In this document: in pieces, positions 46,559-55,985 of the stretch
How positions within the stretch are numbered: the first letter of the stretch is position 1
Layout of the letters: every line of letters starts with the position of its first letter
Assembly (NCBI RefSeq): GCF_032854445.1
Contig: NC_088298.1
Location: 14,063,504-14,127,503, forward strand
Reading direction: 5' to 3'
Source of the DNA: Liolophura sinensis
Lineage: Eukaryota > Mollusca > Polyplacophora > Chitonida > Chitonidae
Length of the DNA stretch: 64,000 nucleotides
Made by a program: the position numbers and the translations under genes
The notes under the pieces: model-generated
Seen by the model: the letters and a program-made list of their open reading frames with translations, nothing else
The model's database searches: none
Told to the model about the DNA's origin: nothing

Positions 46559-46967
46559 TAGTGAACTAGTATAAGTACATTGTCAAACCTGAAAATAGTC
46601 CTGCACCAAATAGTATTTCGACAATGTCCAACTGTTTGATACAGTACAAAACTGCCATGTAGATACCACTGTGGAACTTTTTTAATAATGCTGTAAGATT
46701 TGCCATTATATCCGGTACAAACTTCATTATTTCTAGGCTTGATTGTGGGTAGAGGAAACCAAAGTGCCATTGGCTAATCCCTGACCATTGGGTAAGTTAC
46801 ACTGGTGGACTTTTTCCACATGTGACATTGGTAATAAATGGTGGAAAGCAAGCCATATTCAGCAAACTATTTGCAAGACTATATGAAAAAGCTGTGTCTA
46901 CTGATGATCACCACTAAGGGCCCCTGGAGAACAATGGCATGCACAGTCAGTAAACAGAAAATTAAAT
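46559..46967. other. Unique spacer
   Basis: Nothing recognisable. Confidence 0.5.
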
Positions 46968-47849
46968 ACTGTAAATGCTTTTTTATTCGCGTGATACTAA
47001 CATTCGCGGATTTTGTGGCAAACACATTTCCGCGAAAATAAGTGCCATTGACTATAAAACCCATGTAAGCAATTTATTAATGTTGCATGCCTAAGTTATA
47101 AATTTGTTAACAAGCACTACAGTTGTAATACTTTTTCAAACACGCTAATAATACCTAATTAGAATGTATTTCAGCTTTCACAAATCCAGCTTAATTGATC
47201 GTCAGTTAATCTTGCTTTCTTTTAAAGAGGCCTGGCTCCGTCTAAGTATCGCCACAATGCGACGTTGGGCGTGTCTACGTGATACGATATACATACGATG
47301 AGAGAGGCTGTTTTTTTATCAACTGTATTGCCAGTCAGATCACCTTTCCGACGCGCCCGATACACCGCTTGAGGGTTTCCGCACTTCAAACTTCCTTTTA
47401 ATAATGATGACTTGTATGTAATTTACTCAAATCTGTCACAGTTCACCCAAAGTTCCGCTCACCCAGCTGATGCACGAGAATTAAACAGTGGGATTTATTT
47501 ATATCACATTTAATACTTCGTCGTCTCCCAGAGTGAGCGACAGGAATATTTGCTAACACAGCAGGTAAGGGCTTCGTCTTATAAAGATTAACAGTCTTCA
47601 AAAGATTAAAAGACAAGGAGGATTAACTTCCTTTGTCTGATCAAGTTACACATCTTACAGGTGCAAACAAGTTTAAATGATAACATTCTTACTCCAATGC
47701 TTGAATTGTTTTATTACCTGACGTTTCTGTATTAAGTTTGATTTTCGTTTATCATTCTGTTAAGATCCGCGAAGGTTGATTCCCGTGAGTGTGTCGTCTT
47801 ACCAAATCCGCAAAAGTTTATGCACACGAATAAAAAGACATTTACAGTA
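46968..47849. mobile_element. 882-bp non-autonomous element with ~50-bp terminal inverted repeats
   Basis: The left end reads TACTGTAAATGCTTTTTTAT TCGCGTG and then a TTCGCGGATTTTG block. The right end, reverse complemented, reads TACTGTAAATGTCTTTTTAT TCGTGTG and then TTTGCGGATTTGG. The first 27 positions match at 24. Both ends can be read as CTGTAAATG flanked by TA, which would be a TA target duplication as in Tc1/mariner-like elements. The interior has no transposase frame. It includes a less AT-rich tract (47220-47565) ending in CAGCAGGTAAGG, a donor-like sequence, so a captured exon or promoter is possible but unproven. Confidence 0.75.
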
Positions 47850-48842
47850 TACGTAGGTACTATTAAAGCTACTGTTATATCTGACCTTTAACACAAACAC
47901 ATCCAATGAGCATTATTATAGTGAAAACTACTTTTGGACAGTCTTGTATTTGTGTAAAAAAATGGACTTATAACATAAAATGAAAAACGTGTCTCAAACA
48001 AACACACCATAATAATGTAACCGTTTGTTTCCATTCTGTTGTTGAGTTCCAAAACATAAATCCCAAATATACATGCACTTTTACCCAGGAAAGTTCAGCT
48101 ATAGGGACTTCCCAAAGTAACACACTGAGCAATGACAGTAAAGGTGTAAATGAGCCATTTACATTTACCGTAGCCATTTATATACATCTGTAGACCTCCA
48201 GCACTAGCTGAGAGCAACTTTTCCCTGAAGGAAAATGAGAATTTTGTTACATGTACATTCCCTACTGGGCATCCAAACAAATCTCGGAGCACTATGTGTG
48301 TACTGCAGCAACTTTTTTCCAGGATCCCGGGATAAACAAATACGCAGCGGTCATGACGACAGTTAGGCTCCTCCCACTCGACAAACAGTGAATGGCATGT
48401 TTCCCTGGCCTTGGGTCCCTTGTCGGGTGGCGAGTCCCAAAGCAAACAATCTGGGAGACAAGAGGAGCATAAGCCTCAGAAACCAGGCCATGGATCAATG
48501 TACTGGCTTTATGTGGAACCCACAGAACAAACCATTGATAATTTCCATAGTCACAGCGAATCATTTGCTTCATTCATCCATGTGCAAATTGGTGTTTGCT
48601 GTTATGAAAGGGAACCTGTGTCAAAGCGCCACTCATTAGGCCTTCACATCTCCTATATTAACGCATGTACATACATACACATATACATATATAAAGTGCT
48701 GTATGTTTTACTCTTACCAAATATTGCTCCATCACTTTCATACTATGTGCGATGCAGTTTTTTATTTTGCTGAAAAACAAAATTCACAAACAGTTTAATT
48801 CCTAAAGAATGACATTAATTTCCCATTTTTAGATAGGTTCTG
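47850..48842. other. Mostly unique sequence with a weak exon-like stretch
   Basis: Minus-strand 48450 down to about 48265 follows an acceptor-like CTTGTCTCCCAG and stays open with a cysteine-containing frame (DSPPDKGPKARETCHSLF and on). No family is recognised and no good donor is seen, so it is not called as a gene. Confidence 0.3.
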
Positions 48843-48856
48843 CTAACGATATTTAA

Positions 48857-49123
48857 TTTATTTATTTATTTGATTGGTGTTTTACACCATACTCAAGAAT
48901 ATTGCACTTATACGACAGCGGCCAGCATTACGGTGGGAGGAAACCGGGCAGAGCCTGGGGGAAACCCATGACCATCCCCAGGTTGCTGACAGACCGTCCC
49001 ACATACGTCCGGAGAGGAAGCCAGCATGAGCTGGACTTGAACTCAAAGCGACCGCATTGGTGAGAGGCTCCCGTGTCATAAAGCTGTGCTAGTGCGCTAA
49101 CCATCTGAGCCACAGAGGCCCCT
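48857..49123 (-). mobile_element. Family-1 SINE, full length (267 bp)
   Basis: On the minus strand: GGGGCCTCTGTGGCTCAGAT, GGTTAGCGCACTAGC, A box TGGCTCAGATGG, B box GAGTTCAAGTCC, CAGCTCATGCTGGCTTCC, CAACCTGGGGATGG, CCCGGTTTCCTCCCACCGTA and tail TTGAGTATGGTGTAAAACAC with an AAATAAATAAATAAA end. Duplications of 14 bp with one mismatch flank it: CTAACGATATTTAA (48843-48856) and CTAATGATATTTAA (49124-49137). Both Pol III boxes are intact, and it is the best full-length reference copy of the family in the window. Confidence 0.94.
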
Positions 49124-49207
49124 CTAATGATATTTAAGCCATTGATTTTGAATGTGTCAGGACTGGTATGCACAGAGAAAAACTCTGGGCAGTGGTTTGT
49201 CAACTAA

Positions 49208-49433
49208 TTTATTTCTTGTTTCATTAGGGTTTTATGATGTACTCACGAATATTATATTTCGATGACCATAGCCAGCATTATGGTGGGACAAAATCGGGTA
49301 GAGCTGGAGAGAAACCCCCAACAATCCGCAGTTTGCTGGATGACTTCTCCACATATGACCAGAGAGGAAGCCAGCATGAGCTGACTTGCAGTCACATCGA
49401 CCGCATTGGTGAAAGGCTCCTAGGTCATTGGGC
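49208..49433 (-). mobile_element. Family-1 SINE, diverged, head lost
   Basis: Same orientation as, and 85 bp away from, the copy at 48857-49123, but much more diverged (TACTCACGAATATTATATTT, GGTGGGACAAAATCGGG). The body runs to AATGACCTAGGAGCCTTTCA on the minus strand, and the A-box end is missing. A 21-bp tandem repeat replaces it. Confidence 0.85.
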
Positions 49434-49487
49434 TTATAAACTAGGTCATTATGCCTATAAACTAGGTCAATATGCCTATAAACTTAT
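49434..49487. repeat. 21-bp tandem repeat, about 2.6 copies
   Basis: ATAAACTAGGTCATTATGCC-type units lie directly against the truncated end of the SINE at 49208-49433. Their CTAGGTCATT word also occurs inside the SINE edge, so the array seems to have grown out of the SINE boundary. Confidence 0.8.
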
Positions 49488-50100
49488 ATGCTCATGTCAA
49501 ATGAGCATAATAGCAAATGCTTTTATTACTGAGCAAGTTTTCCACTGCACCATTTTAATTCCTTGCTCATATACATGCTATAGGGTGTATTTACATATAT
49601 ATACAAATATATATATATATATATCCATTTCACCAATGATTCTGTAGTAAAGTTTTATTAGAGAAGATACTAGAAAATATCACTGACATACCCAAACAGA
49701 ATGTGCATAGATATGTATTCTACCACTTTGTTAGTTGCAGGCCGTGTGCAAATATACATATTAAACAGGGATGACCTTTCAAACGTCTAGTGTGTCAGGC
49801 AACACACCGGCCAGTACGCTTACCTCCCACACTTCCCAGAATAATATTATTTCACGCCATTATTTCTACAAATAAAAGAATTTGAGTTTGTTTGCATGTT
49901 AGTTTTACTTTTATAATTTATACTCAGGTGAAATATCGGAATTTCCTTCAGTGATAAATGCTTTATTTTGCACAGTTTATAGATATCGCTTTTGTTTTCT
50001 ACATTTTTTGCTATTTTTCACTCAGATGCCATGACGCGGGGAAAAGAAACGTGTTTCATGATCTTGAAATCTGAGTTCAGCTATACGACATCCTAATACT
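49488..50100. other. Unique AT-rich sequence
   Basis: Contains an AT dinucleotide run at about 49600-49624. No gene is supported. Confidence 0.5.
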
Positions 50101-50565
50101 TGTACAGTATACTTTTACATTTCTACATCATGCAGCATCATGGTGGAAGGAAACCCACGACCATCCACAGGTTGCTGAAAGCCCTTCCCACATTCGGCCG
50201 GAGAGGAAGCCGGCATGAGCAGGACTTGATCTCAAAGCGACCGCATTGGTGAGAGGCTCCTTGTACAGTATACTTTTACAATTCTACATCATGCAGCATT
50301 ATGGTGGAAGGAAACCGGGCAGATCCCAGGGGAAACCCACGACCATCCACAGGTTGCTGAAAGACCTTCCCACATTCAGCCGGAGAGGAAACCAGCATGA
50401 GCAGGACTTGAACTCAAAGCGACCGCATTGGTGAGAGGCTCCTTGTACAGTATACTTTTACAATTCTACATCATGCAGCATTATGGTGGAAGGAAATCGG
50501 GCAGAGCCCAGGGGAAACCCACAACCATCCACAACCAGTATACTTTTACATTTCTACATTATACA
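50101..50565 (-). repeat. Tandem amplification of a SINE-derived unit
   Basis: Three and a fraction units start with TGTACAGTATACTTTTACA at 50101, 50262 and 50444, with a last partial start near 50535. Each unit joins that ~25-bp unique sequence and CTACATCATGCAG to the middle of a family-1 SINE in minus orientation (GCATTATGGTGG to CGCATTGGTGAGAGGCTCC). The first unit is 161 bp and lacks about 20 bp (GGGCAGATCCCAGGGGAAAC) present in the 182-bp second unit. The SINE tail and head are absent from every unit, so one truncated SINE plus flank was duplicated as a block. Confidence 0.92.
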
Positions 50566-50793
50566 ACAATGAGACCCAACATCATACATGTACATATATA
50601 ACCTTGAAATATCTACATCAACTCCAATGACCTAGGACTGTCATTCATTTGTCAAATGCATGACCTTTGCAGAGGGACTGAAAGAGACAGCAACCTGAAC
50701 TACACCTTTCTTGCTTCATTTTCTTCCTTTTTGGGGTGTAGAATAGAGTAACCCCATCGTCTTAGTGTTTGTTGTGTAACGCGATGCCATTGG
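50566..50793. other. Unique spacer
   Basis: Nothing recognisable. Confidence 0.5.
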
Positions 50794-50930
50794 ACTTGTT
50801 TCGTACGAAATCAAATCCCTTGAATTCCGCGCTTTCTCAGGATTTGACATGGTATGAAACAAGGGCCAGTGGTATAGGGTTACACGACAATCATCCGCAT
50901 TCTCAGGATTTGACGACGTAAGAAACAAGG
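50794..50930. repeat. Foldback repeat with a third arm copy
   Basis: The left arm (50794-50819) contains the 12-bp palindrome TTTCGTACGAAA and reads ACTTGTTTCGTACGAAATCA AATCCC. The right arm (50839-50864) is AGGATTTGACATGGTATGAA ACAAGG, its reverse complement at about 20 of 26 positions. A further direct copy of the right arm lies at 50905-50930. This may be a fragment of a small inverted-repeat transposon. Confidence 0.6.
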
Positions 50931-51342
50931 GTGAGTGCAATCGGGTTTAAACCAATAACGCTACGGTGGTGTTAAACCCTTAATCAATTGGCTTTAAATA
51001 TAGCTAGATAAACCATGTAGATTCACAGCTTATGAGCTGTGTACCTGTTTCAATAACCTCAATTTGATTACATGTGTTCAAGACATGGAATCCTGCGCTA
51101 TAACGGACATGTGACATATTGTGACGTCATTAGAAAAGAATTCCAAACGGCACTTTCAGATCAGCAATTACCTAGACCCAGTGTATTCAGGCCAATCTGC
51201 ACTAGAAGGTGATGTGTGAAAAGCAAAGCCATTCTGACTGCATGCCAATCAATTTCAATGCACGCAAATTATATAAAGGCGTATTTGGCGTGACATCAGC
51301 ATCAATGATAGGCAGTGGAGGAAACCACTCAAATCATTGTAC
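50931..51342. other. Unique spacer
   Basis: Nothing recognisable. Confidence 0.5.
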
Positions 51343-51682
51343 ATTTTCATGCACTGTACATGTATTTCATAGGCACTCTTCTCATGTACATATATAGCAT
51401 ATGCATCCTTTTGTATACATGTATTTCACATGCATCCTTTGCACGTACATGTATTTCACATGCATCCTTCGCATGTATATATATTTCACATGCATCCTTT
51501 TGTATACATGTATTTCACATGCATCCTTCGCATGTGCATGTATTTCACATGCACCCTTTGGACGTACATGTATTTCACATGCACCCTTCGCACGTACATG
51601 TATTTCACATGCACCCTTCGCACGTACATGTATTTCACATGCATCCTTCACACGTACATGTACTTCACATGTATCTAACATG
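51343..51682. repeat. 30-bp minisatellite, about 11 copies
   Basis: The unit is GTACATGTATTTCACATGCA plus CCCTTCGCAC. Edge units are diverged (TATATATTTC, TTTTGTATAC). The 30-bp length is a multiple of three, so long periodic frames are open on both strands; these are by-products, although the repeat peptides are histidine- and cysteine-rich. Confidence 0.96.
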
Positions 51683-51696
51683 TATTCTGAAAAAAC

Positions 51697-51765
51697 CTCC
51701 CGATGGTCGGTGGATGTAGGTGTCGTTATACAATTGAAATATTCGAGTATGGTGTTAGTCCAATG
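51697..51765 (+). mobile_element. Family-1 SINE tail fragment, rearranged
   Basis: CCTCCCGATGGTCGGTGG, then GTCGTTATACAATTGAAATA, then TTCGAGTATGGTGTTAGTCC. The middle of the body is deleted. It directly abuts the 30-bp minisatellite. Confidence 0.7.
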
Positions 51766-52547
51766 TAAATGAAATCTTCTGACATGAAATCACTTAGAAC
51801 CAGCATTACTTGAGCTAGATCGGAAAATACTCTTGTTGCAGATGGATGTTTGTTTAACAGTATTCTCACCTCTGGCCCTATGAAAGCCTAGGAGCTGGGA
51901 AAGCCTTTAGAGATTGTTGAGGAAAAGTACTCGGAATTGAAAATCAAAAGGTATATTGTGCATTTAAAATCTAGCTCATTATTCATGTTGGAATATCAGG
52001 TTAACATGCTTCCAGAGAGCATATAACTCAACAAGGAAAGGAATGATGAATCCTGTACACTGTTCAACAATTTGCGACGAATGCCATAATCTTGACTGCA
52101 AACTCATATCATGCTATTAGATAACACTTGCTTTTGCCTCATTTGGGTGACAGTAGGCCTTCAAGGATCTATTTTTAGATTTTTCAGCGGCGACCAGAAA
52201 TTTTTGCCCAGCCTAGACACAGCGACAGTGAAATTGGCTGTCACTCACACAATCAATAAATCAATAGAATTCCAAGAAAACTTGTTAGAGAGAAGGAAGT
52301 AGGTCATGGCTGAATGTCACCACAGACCGCAGTACCAGGAACAGTGCAATAAACCCAGTCTAAAAATAAACAGCAGGTTTTAACTACCATTTGTCGAGAA
52401 ATTTTGTGATTTCTAGCAAAAACTTGGGAAATCTATGCCCAAAAAAACTTACAGCTTTTATAGGCCTTGGAGAACATTTTTGCAACACAGACTCATGTGT
52501 AATGCTGATGTTATATTTTATGCTCACTCAGGTTATTCCAAACCTTG
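51766..52547. other. Unique non-coding sequence
   Basis: Nothing recognisable. Confidence 0.5.
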
Positions 52548-53272
52548 CAATGAGAGCTTGTTATACCTCCAAATGAGAGCATGTTATACCTCCAAATGAG
52601 ATCATGTTATACCTCCAAATGAGAGCTTGTTATACCTCCAAATGAGATCATGTTATACCTCCAAATGAGAGTTTATTATACCTCCAAATGAGAGCATGTT
52701 ATACCTCCAAATGAGAGCATATTATACCTCCAAATGAGAGCATGTTATACCCCCAAATGAGATCATGTTATACATTCAAATGAGATCATGTTATACCTCC
52801 AAATGAGAGCTTGTTATACCTCCAAATGAGAGCATGTTATACCCCCAAATGAGATCATGTTATACCTTCAAATGAGATCATGTTATACCTCCAAATGAGA
52901 GCTTGTTATACCTCCAAATGAGAGCATGTTATACCTCCAAATGAGAGCTTGTTATACCTCCAAATGAGATCATGTTATACATTCAAATGAGATCATGTTA
53001 TACCTCCAAATGAGAGCTTGTTATACCTCCAAATGAGATCATGTTATACCTCCAAATGAGAGCATGTTATACCTCCAAATGAGATCATGTTATACATTCA
53101 AATGAGATCACGTTATACCTCCAAATGAGAGCTTGTTATACCTCCAAATGAGAGCATGTTATACCCCCAAATGAGATCATGTTATACCTTCAAATGAGAT
53201 CATGTTATACCTCCAAATGAGATCTTGTTATACCTCCAAATGAGAGCATGTTATACCTCCAAATGAGAGCCT
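52548..53272. repeat. 23-bp minisatellite, about 31 copies, homogenised
   Basis: The unit is ATGAGAGCATGTTATACCTC CAA, with alternations GAGAGC/GAGATC, CATG/CTTG and ACCTCC/ACCCCC/ACATTC/ACCTTC. Multi-unit blocks recur, for example the series ending ACCCCC, ACCTTC or ACATTC, showing higher-order amplification. Confidence 0.97.
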
Positions 53273-53905
53273 GTTACTCAGGACAATGAGGAGATTGTTA
53301 ATACGGTCAACTGGGAGACTTGTTACACCAGTCAAACTGAGAGCCTGTTAATCTAATCAAATGACAGCCTCTTACTCAGGTCAAACTGAAAGCCTGATAC
53401 TCAGGTCAAAATGAGAACCTGTGACTCAGGTCAAACTGAAAGCCCGTTACTCAGGTCAAAATGAGAGCCTGTGAGTCAGGTCAAATGAGAGGTTGTTACT
53501 CAAGTCAAACTGAGAGCACGTTACTCTAGTCAAATGATAGCCCATTACTCAGGTCAAATAAGAGCCTGTTACTCAGGTCAAAATGAGAACCTGTGATTCA
53601 GGTCAAATGAGAGCTTGTTACTCAGGTCAAATGATAGCCTGTTACTGATGTCAAAATGAGAGCCTGCAAGTCAGGCCGAATGAGAGCATGTTACTCAGGT
53701 CAAATGAGAGCTTGTTACTCAGGTCAAATGATAACCTGTTACTCAGGTCAATCAGAGAGCCTGTTACCCAATTCAAGGTGAAAATCTGATACTCAAGACA
53801 AATTAAGAGCCCGTTACTAAGTCCAAACTGAGACAATATTACTCAAGTCAAACTGAGAGTCTGTTGAGTACTCAGTTCAAACTGAGCGTCTGCTACTTCT
53901 TCCAT
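53273..53905. repeat. 24-bp degenerate minisatellite related to the 23-bp array
   Basis: About 26 diverged units of ACTCAGGTCAAATGAGAGCC TGTT type continue without a gap from the 23-bp array. They share AAATGAGAGC.TGTTA, but the linker is CTCAGGTC instead of TACCTCC. Divergence rises toward the right end. Confidence 0.92.
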
Positions 53906-55668
53906 GCAAGAAGACAATTAATTAGGTCGAACTGGGAGCATACTAATTAGGCTGATTTGTGTGCCAGTCCCATGTAAGTGGGTCAGTATCTAGGCCTCTG
54001 TCAGGCTAGCAGATCAATGCTACGGTGATCGCTGAGAAAGTTGAATCACCCTCGATGTGTTTTATTGACTATGGCAAGGTCTGTTACAGAAGCCCGGCCT
54101 GCTTTTCATAGTTACGCAGCCAACTTGCTCTCTGATCAGCTGACGACGGCCACTGACACAGATGATAGAGAAATCAATACCCATGTCCGGGGAGCCTAGC
54201 CATCCAGGGCCATTTCTTCTACCTCCTTACATTTAATGAAGTGACAACAGCAGAAGATAGTGACTGACATCTCCCAACAAATACATGCTAAATTGAAACA
54301 TTATCTAATTCACAACCATAAATTTGTTTAAAACCTTCCAACTGAATTTGTCACATCTGTAGCGTTGCAGAAAGTCTGAAGCTTTTGTTTGCCATAAATA
54401 AACAGATACATTTGAACTTTTGAAAACTTTTCACTCTGTCGCACTCTTTTCATTCTGCAGCACTCTGGAATGTCAATATGTCTTACCTTGTAAGTATAAT
54501 TTTCGTGAACTCACATGGAAACAGTAGGTCGAACTAAAACTAACATTTGCATTGAAAGACATAATTTCATTAACACTTGAAGATCACACATGAAGTGAGT
54601 TGAAAGATATGTATTTAATTCGGTGAAAAAAAAAAAAAACACTGCAAACATTTTAAATTAACATTTTAACATATTTTACAAGTTAAAAAAATAAATAAAT
54701 AAATAATAAAATACAAAATTGTGCCATTTTAAACACATCTACCCATAAATCCCATGCACATGTATGGGTACTTCACAGATTCTATGTTTATCACTTTTCC
54801 CCATTTTGTTGCGGTGAAGCTTTACTGCATGGCAATATTCTGCAGGTTTTGTGGAGCAATATTGATGTCCTCTAGTCCAGCCTGGGGTGATGACCAGGGC
54901 ATTCAGGAATATGAGCGTAGCGAAGCACTGGTCGATTAATTCTGCCCCAGTTTTCAGCCAGTCCACCCACCCTGCCACAATGATCTTGATCTAATGATAC
55001 CCTCTGCTTCAGGGGTTGCCAGTTCCTTTTGACCCACATCTCTGATACTGGAAGAAATCAGGGTCATACAGTGCGTACCTGCACATGTGTATCTGTCGTT
55101 ATGTAAACTAAAAGGATGCAGCAGTTATTACTATCTCAAGTGTACATGTATCTTGACATCATGACAAGTGAACCTTGGAAATCTCATGTTAACAAAAACT
55201 ACAGAACATATGACATTTACCATTTGCAATCTGAGTTGTGCAAAGTAACACTACGAGTGAATTCTGTTTGCAGTGAGTAAAAAATAAACCAAAAAGTGAA
55301 TACTGCTAGTCGCAAATGAAAAATTAATCTGAAAGCACAATTTGCAAGTTTGTCACATGTACATGTAGTCTGCAAGCAAGAGAAGAAATTTACTTCGAGG
55401 TAAATAAAGTTTGAAAGTTTGGCATAGAAAAAATAATCTACACAATGTTGATATCTTTGATAACTGAAGTGTCAACAAGTGATACCACAAGCATTACGAG
55501 TATGTAAACTACGCAATGTAAGAAGCATTCAGACAAAATGACAAACTGAAAATGAACAATGAACAATGTGACAAAACAAATTAGCAGGAACAACTAATAT
55601 TTTGACTGAAAATTACCAATTCAGAATCCGATACAATCAATAATGTATACTTATGAAATCAGTAATCT
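53906..55668. other. Unique non-coding sequence
   Basis: Contains short A-rich tracts (54628-54640, 54687-54708). The stretch 54775-54980 is less AT-rich and open on the minus strand for 79 residues, but no family is recognised. Confidence 0.4.
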
Positions 55669-55985
55669 AGTTACCACGGCAACCCCAAAAATGGGCAAAT
55701 GTAAGCTAGGCACCACATATCATCACCGCTGTTTATAACTAAATCAAAAATTAAAAACACTTATGCAAAACAATTAGTTACCACAGCAACCAAAACAAAT
55801 GGACAAATGTTAGCTTGGCACCACATATCATCACCTCTGTCTATGAATAAATCAAAAATTAAAAACACTTATGCAAAGCAATTAGGTACCGCAGCAACCA
55901 GTACAAATGGACAAATGTAAGCTAGAAATCCGGCATCACTTCTGTGTCGATCAAAAATTAAAACTGTGCCTGCAAAGAAATTAGT
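55669..55985. repeat. 108-bp tandem repeat, 3 copies
   Basis: Units start at about 55670, 55777 and 55885 with GTTACCACAGCAACC, followed by GGACAAATGTAAGCTAG, CACCACATATCATCACC, AAATCAAAAATTAAAAACAC and TTATGCAAA. The third is shortened and diverged. It is unrelated in sequence to the 108-bp array at 42955-43690. Confidence 0.9.

Noticed and set aside
48095-48450. Exon-like minus-strand frame after acceptor CTTGTCTCCCAG, with several cysteines
   Set aside because: No recognisable family and no convincing donor; could be real but cannot be supported from sequence alone.
51315-51772. Overlapping 80-134-residue open frames rich in His and Cys on both strands
   Set aside because: The 30-bp minisatellite keeps several frames open at once; there is no independent support for coding.
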